The translations under genes and the position numbers were made by a program. Below, piece after piece: positions 59,724 to 64,000 of a stretch of DNA of 64,000 bases. Source of the DNA: Rhipicephalus microplus (Eukaryota; Arthropoda; Arachnida; Ixodida; Ixodidae); contig NC_134701.1 of the NCBI RefSeq assembly GCF_043290135.1, positions 67,032,002 to 67,096,001 on the forward strand, written 5' to 3'. How positions within the stretch are numbered: the stretch's first letter is position 1; every line of letters starts with the position of its first letter. The notes below the pieces were generated by a model, which ran no database searches, was not told where the DNA came from, and saw only the letters and a program-made list of their open reading frames with translations.

Positions 59724-59823
59724 CTGCAAGGTTTTTGTCGTCGTTCTGCTTCGCCATAGTGCCCAACGCAATTTCGCAGAACACTTCAAAAGCTTCATCC
59801 GCATCATCCGCCGCACGACACAT
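59724..59823 (-). CDS. Candidate first coding exon, minus strand
   Basis: From ATG at 59823 the frame reads MCRAADDADEAFEVFCEIAL and on through QNDDKNLA. It is acidic and protein-like. It ends at a strong splice donor, CAG then GTCAGT (exon end at 59724, phase 1). A longer overlapping frame (59484-59993) reads through the donor and is probably chance. The AF-x-x-FC arrangement near an N-terminus faintly recalls p25-alpha/TPPP tubulin-binding proteins. That is a weak guess without further exons. The CpG-rich DNA just upstream could be its promoter. Confidence 0.35.
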
Positions 59824-59929
59824 GAATATGCGCTCATTCTACACACTTTTCCGGCCCCGTGGTGCACAAACGGTTTTGTAAGCTTTGCCAAAAGTACAGT
59901 AACTGCCAGGAGAACACTGCGTATCCAAT

Positions 59930-60280
59930 AACGCGGCGCAGAGCACGGATATTGTCCGCAACGGCTCAGCACGAGACCTGCGGAGGCGCACATGCCGCCG
60001 CTAGCCGCGGCCGCTCGCTGCTAGACCAGCTACACTACGCAACACGTAACCATAGCAACGCCGCCATTATGCCCAGTGAATATGGCCGCCATGATACACT
60101 TCTAGTACACTCTAGCCATGATATCATTTCCACCACACTTTTCACGTAGCGCACCGGCTGGGCACGTCCTCTCCTATCTTTCGTTCCTCCGTGGCTTCGA
60201 GCCTCTGCGCCAGCCGTGCGGCGTCTCAGTTTGGAAATCGACGGCGCCGGTGACGACTGTTTACAGTTTTGACTCCCGTC
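59930..60280. promoter_or_regulatory. CpG-rich intergenic region, possible bidirectional promoter
   Basis: A CpG-rich block lies between the candidate minus-strand exon (start 59823) and the candidate plus-strand exon (start 60281). Two near-inverse GCCGCCAT/ATGGCCGCC motifs occur at about 60060-60092. No TATA box in either direction, as is usual for CpG-rich promoters. Confidence 0.35.
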
Positions 60281-60412
60281 ATGTCGACCGTCCCAAGAAA
60301 TCCAAGGTCGCCTGCCCGCCGGCAGGAAGCGAAGACGACAGGGAAGCAGCGGCCTCGCAAATCACCCGAGTCCGTGGCCCCGGCGGCTCCACGCGTGAAG
60401 AAGAAATGGCGA
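60281..60412 (+). CDS. Candidate first exon with an H3-like basic tail
   Basis: The frame from ATG at 60281 gives 44 residues starting MSTVPRNPRSPARRQEAKTT and ending APRVKKKWR. It is very rich in Lys, Arg, Pro and Ala, with no acidic patch. The order TTGKQRPRKS then APAAPRVKKKWR parallels the TGGKAPRKQ...APATGGVKKPHR arrangement of histone H3 tails. An H3 variant such as a CENP-A-type protein is therefore a possibility. No histone-fold exon was found downstream in the window. The frame runs on to 60481 but enters a repeat at about 60415, so the exon probably ends before that; no strong donor is visible there. It could also be a pseudogene or another basic nuclear protein. Confidence 0.3.
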
Positions 60413-60414
60413 AG

Positions 60415-60548
60415 TGTACCACAGAACACCTACCAGTTTAGAGAACGGAAACTGTACTTTTGGGCTGTTGTATCAAAATAACATGCAAATACGTAGTGGT
60501 GGCGTACTGAACTGCAATACCATGAGGCGAGATGGCGCTGGTAGTACC
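60415..60548 (-). mobile_element. Short MITE-like repeat, copy 2
   Basis: Inverted match to 21832-21962 over about 130 bp. On the minus strand both copies encode a similar peptide (YVFACYFDTTAQ at the core), although neither is part of a long frame. It begins a few bases after the KKKWR codons of the candidate H3-like exon. Confidence 0.6.
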
Positions 60549-60945
60549 AAGCCCCGGAAACTCTCAAGCTCCCGCGATGGCCGTAGAGCGCGAAAAAATC
60601 GACCACAGCGAGTTTGGTCATTTGCGCCTATAGTAGAACTACTAAGTGCTCTTTTAGCGGTCGGATAAGTTAGTGTGCATTTTTCCTGGTATGGGCGCTC
60701 AACGCGGCTGTAATTTTCATTTCGGAATGTATAAAAAACCGCTAAAAGAGTGGTTACTACGTCGTTTTTTATAAAAGACTGTATAAAATAGTTTTATCTT
60801 ACTTTTATTAATGATACAGAAGTAGTGATTGTTTTAGTTCAAGTTTTGAGATTATCTTGACGCTCGAAAGCAGCAGCCCATTGGCATCGATTCTGTTTCT
60901 GTCGGTTAATTTGTTCAAATCGTCCGCGGTTAGCCGCGGTACTTT

Positions 60946-61191
60946 TTGTCGATCAGCATTGTGAAGCTTCGTTTTATTTCAACTTTGATAAAGGAATGCG
61001 AGCTTGGGTGTCAGACTTTACGGGCCACTACGGCGAAGCGAACGTGTCTAAAGGCTGGGGACCATGTCAGCTGCAGCGCTTCACCTACATCCGGCTGCGC
61101 AGCCTCCAGCGTGAAAATTCAACGCCGGCAAATCGCTCGGAGACTGCCTACGAAGACGGAATAATCTTGCAGAATGTTGGCGTGTTCGCCG
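60946..61191 (+). other. Candidate exon with strong 5' splice site
   Basis: GC-richer sequence ends at CGCCG followed by GTAAGTG (donor at 61192), an excellent match to the U1 consensus. Two frames are open through most of it (60946-61164 and 60996-61199). The reading phases do not join cleanly to the exon at 61780, so it may be a 5' UTR exon, or an intermediate exon may be missing. Peptides are unrecognised. Confidence 0.3.
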
Positions 61192-61779
61192 GTAAGTGAA
61201 AATGTTCTGCTTTTCATCTGATCATGACCCTTTTCTTTTGCATGCGCTACAGTTTTGTTATTTGATAAGGCTCTTCGACTTGTACAGCTAATGAGATGCC
61301 CACCTTGTGAATGTTTGAGATTGTTTACTTCGTTTTGAAATTCACTGTAAATATCTTTACTGCTAAAATTTGTAGCACAGATTACAGCATGAGTTCTATC
61401 TGTTTCTGCTCGAAATTAGTCTGCTGCAATATATGCCCATGAATTCAATACTTAGTAGAGCCAAGTGAACCTTTAGTCCATATGCGCATTTGTACATTTT
61501 GTGTAAGTTTGCAGTGAAGCATATTGCATTTGCATGAACCACATAGTCCATCCAGTTGGGTAATTGGCTAGCTTTGTCCTCTGAAGAATGTCACTGAAAC
61601 AAATTCATTATAATGCCACCCGCAAGACAAATTCAAGAAAACAGCAATGTTATGTCCACACTACCTTTTTTATATGCAGTGTTCCCCTATGCATTCTTCT
61701 TAGTCATGCATCACCAATCTGTTCATGCTTCTACCAGAGTAACTAGAACTGTTTTTTTTTTCTTACAACCCAACCGCAG

Positions 61780-61899
61780 CCTCCAAGGAACTGCTCAAAT
61801 CAGTGTACGCTTGGATGCCTCATCACTCCGAACCTACCTCAAGTCAGCGGAGAATGTGTCCTCACTGATAGCAAACTCGAGGGCCGAAATCCTTGCAAG
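61780..61899 (+). CDS. Candidate internal exon A (unrecognised gene)
   Basis: Acceptor: a T-rich tract, then CAACCGCAG at 61779. Donor: GCAAG then GTATGG at 61900. Exactly 120 nt. One frame (phase 0) stays open through this exon and all of the next, reading PPRNCSNQCTLGCL at its start. A second frame is open here (LDASSLRTYLKSAENVSSLI) but ends four codons into the next exon. That could be a true C-terminus instead. No family recognised in either frame. Confidence 0.4.
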
Positions 61900-61989
61900 G
61901 TATGGTTGAAGACGCTTTATTTATTGAACATAATTTGTTCAACCATTTTTGTCCTACCCTGCTCATGAGACAGTTTTTTTTCTTCTCAG

Positions 61990-62135
61990 AAAACTGGGCT
62001 AAGAGAGACCATTGATTTCCAAGCTACCCACATACCGTCGAAGCTCTACAGTTGCCATAGTGACAACCCCATGCGCCACCAATATGCCAGGAGGACAAAT
62101 GGAAGCCTTATACTGAAAAGCAGTGATAGCGTACG
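61990..62135 (+). CDS. Candidate internal exon B (unrecognised gene)
   Basis: Acceptor: CAGTTTTTTTTCTTCTCAG at 61989, one of the best in the window. Donor: GTACG then GTATGT at 62136. 146 nt. In the frame that is open across exons A and B it reads KTGLRETIDFQATHIPSKLY at its start and KSSDSVR near its end. If the alternative frame of exon A is correct, the stop falls at about 62000 and the rest is 3' UTR. The intron between A and B is only 90 bp. Confidence 0.4.
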
Positions 62136-62479
62136 GTATGTTCAAGCTGTACGAAATTGGGTGCACAGATTGTTGTTTCTTGCTTTATGAATTACTCAGT
62201 TTACAGGAAATGTGCAGGCTTCGAAATTCTTGGCCAGTGCATGTGATTGGGTTCTATACTGTACTTCACTCTATGTGTCAAACTGTGCATAGAGTATCAC
62301 ATATAACTAAGTAACAAATGGGCTAGTAGTAGTGCATATTTAGCAGCCCGTCGTTTTCACATTATGTATAGATTGCTGTCAATATAAAATACTGTTGCAA
62401 GGCGGTGGTAGGTACGGCTATAGTAGTGTTGAAACAGTTACTCATACCGCGTGCATGTTGGAAGTGACACTATCAAAGT

Positions 62480-63120
62480 TCTAAAAAGCTGTGCAAGAGC
62501 TCGTGCCTTCATTAAGCAAGACATGTCTTGCAGAGGTGGAAATCGCGGAGCCCAACTATGAAAGTAAAATACATAAAAGAATACCGAAGAATAAGAATGG
62601 GTGGATCACATTTGGCAAGCATTCTCAAATCATGAATGATATTCTGCCACTAACCCTCAAGAGGGTGGTATATAACAGCTGCGTCTTCCCCGTACTTACC
62701 TACGGAGCAGAAACCCTGATGCTTACAAAAAGGGTTCAGCTTAAATTGAGGACGACGCAGCGAGCGATGAAAGGAAAATAATAGGTGTAACCTTAAGACG
62801 CAGGAAGAGAGCAGATTGGGTCAGTGAAACAAATTGGTGTTGAGAATATCATAGTTGAAATCAAGAAGAAGAAATGGACATGGGCTGAGCACGTAGTACG
62901 CAGGCAGAGTAATCCCTGGTCATTAAGAGTAACTGATGGAATTCACACAGAAAGAAAATGCATGAAGACAGAAGGTTAGGTGGGCCGATGATATTAAACA
63001 GTTTGTACGTATAACTTGGCAGCAAGCACAAGACCAAGTTTATTGGCCGATCATGGGAGATGTCTTTGTCCTGCCGTAGGTGTAATCAGGCTGATGATAC
63101 GCTAAAACAAGCACCGACAT
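62480..63120 (+). pseudogene. RTE-like LINE reverse transcriptase, 3' remnant
   Basis: The frame 62491-62781 reads a YESKIHKRI...GWITFGKHSQI block, then SCVFPVLTYGAETLMLTK and LRTTQRAMKG, the thumb signature of RTE/BovB-type RTs. After a one-base shift near 62765, GVTLRRRKRADWV, a WAEHVVRR-like block and a RWADDI-like block follow with stops. The catalytic core is missing because of 5' truncation. It is a separate insertion from the RTE endonuclease piece at 28143-28930. Confidence 0.75.
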
Positions 63121-63279
63121 GCACGCAAGCAGTGAGTGTTTAAACGTATCTTAATATTTGTGCTTCGAAAAAAAACTCTCTTGCATTTATTCCACTGTGA
63201 CTCCATGACCATCATTCCTGGCTTGTCTAAGGGCTTCAGTTCAGCATCCGAAATCTCATCTGCTGAGAAATGCTGCCGT

Positions 63280-64000
63280 TCAGTTGTTTCCCTCCGCTAC
63301 TTTGGTTTGCTTTCCCAAAATGTTGTGATCACTCTGGACAGACTTGTGCGAGCAGGTAGTGTATAGGTGTTCTGTGGCAGTACTATCATTATCAGTAAAC
63401 AGACGCATTTTTTTTGCTGCAGGTGGGAGGGTCCCGTGGCTTGTTCGTGCTGCTCGCTTCCCCTGCTTTTTTTTCGTTGATAAATCGCGCTTCGTGTGTG
63501 TAATTATCGCCAGGTGATCTAGCTGGCCTAGACTGGCAAAAACAACGTCAATCAAGTAAGTTTTGCATGGTTTATTGCGAGTGTCCAAGCCGGTACAATC
63601 AATGTATACGGTCGGGTCCGAACAAAGCAAATCACTCATACATATTGAAAGCTTTCAACTGATGTGTTGCTAACAGCATATGCATATAATTGAACATCGA
63701 GATTGCTGAATGAACGTCGTTCTCATTGTGTTGCGGTGCTCGAGTTTAATAGCGTGGCTTCAGGACAAGTGTCTGATTCTGCCGTCAGATGCGGCGCTTG
63801 CGCTTTAGTGTTGATCTTGAAGTGAAGTGAATGCATGATGTGCAATCGGGAAGGAAACTTGTACATTGCCGTTAGATAGCTCGCGCAGTGAGAGCAATGT
63901 AGTTTTGCTAAATTTGTTAAATAATCAATCGCGGATGCATGAAGTTCAGAATTTTTTTCGCTGTGCAAAGCTACATTGAGTACTTCACAATTGTGCAATG
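63280..64000 (-). repeat. Dispersed repeat, copy B, running off the window edge
   Basis: Reverse complement of 63370-64000 aligns with 21200-21845. On the minus strand two frames are open: 63723-63998 (91 codons to the window edge, with a CSHCASYL stretch) and 63280-63639 (119 codons, with VYIDCTGLDTRNKPCKTYLI and a Lys-rich middle). Both are broken in copy A. This copy is probably closer to the active form, but I recognise no transposase, nuclease or RT motif. The element continues beyond the window. Confidence 0.6.

Noticed and set aside
59484..59993. 169-codon minus-strand ORF, one of the longest without a transposon motif
   Set aside because: The protein-like frame in this stretch is a different one (59724-59823), and it ends at a strong donor; the long ORF reads through that donor and has no recognisable domain.

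Overview
The window looks like nuclear DNA of a hard tick (Ixodida, probably a metastriate). The grounds are tRNA-derived SINEs of the tick Ruka type, many decayed non-LTR retrotransposons of several clades, long AT-rich intergenic DNA with small CpG-rich islands, and one intact arthropod-type fatty-acid elongase. There are no prokaryotic operons, rRNA genes, canonical tRNA genes or CRISPR arrays. The species assignment is inference; the repeat structures are read directly.

Layout. 1-5.4 kb: AT-rich, no gene seen. 5.4-6.3 kb: one complete SINE with a perfect 15-bp target-site duplication and a decayed inverted copy. 7.1-8.8 kb: a tandem array of ~130-150 bp units that alternates two unit types, interrupted by a GC-rich insert and ending in a (GATA)n tract. 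8.8-9.4 kb: CpG-rich segment. 12.5-12.9 kb: a good candidate 3'-terminal exon. 13.3-14.2, 24.4-24.9, 28.1-28.9, 29.0-29.4, 50.6-51.8 and 62.5-63.1 kb: remnants of LINE reverse transcriptases or endonucleases (CR1/L2-like and RTE-like). 34.8-35.6 kb: single-exon ELOVL-type very-long-chain fatty acid elongase, minus strand, the only protein-coding gene I call with high confidence.

38.5-49.6 kb is a stack of transposons. A ~5.5-kb LINE (gag-like ORF1, then endonuclease, RT and RNase H) sits on the plus strand inside an L1/Tx1-like LINE on the minus strand. The minus-strand reverse transcriptase frame is cut at 45.27 kb and resumes at 39.71 kb, with a decayed 12-bp duplication at the junctions. 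54.9-58.8 kb: a 5'-truncated CR1-like LINE abuts a broken Ty3/gypsy-type integrase, followed by a candidate polypurine tract and LTR.

59.7-62.2 kb is the best region for undescribed host genes. A CpG-rich stretch separates a minus-strand first coding exon from a plus-strand exon whose peptide resembles a histone H3-type N-terminal tail. Downstream lie two exons with strong splice signals and a shared open frame. Copies of one dispersed repeat lie at 21.2-22.0 kb and, inverted, at the right edge of the window. I found no convincing novel multi-gene system. The most informative structures are the nested LINE pair, the alternating tandem array and the candidate divergent gene pair near 60 kb.
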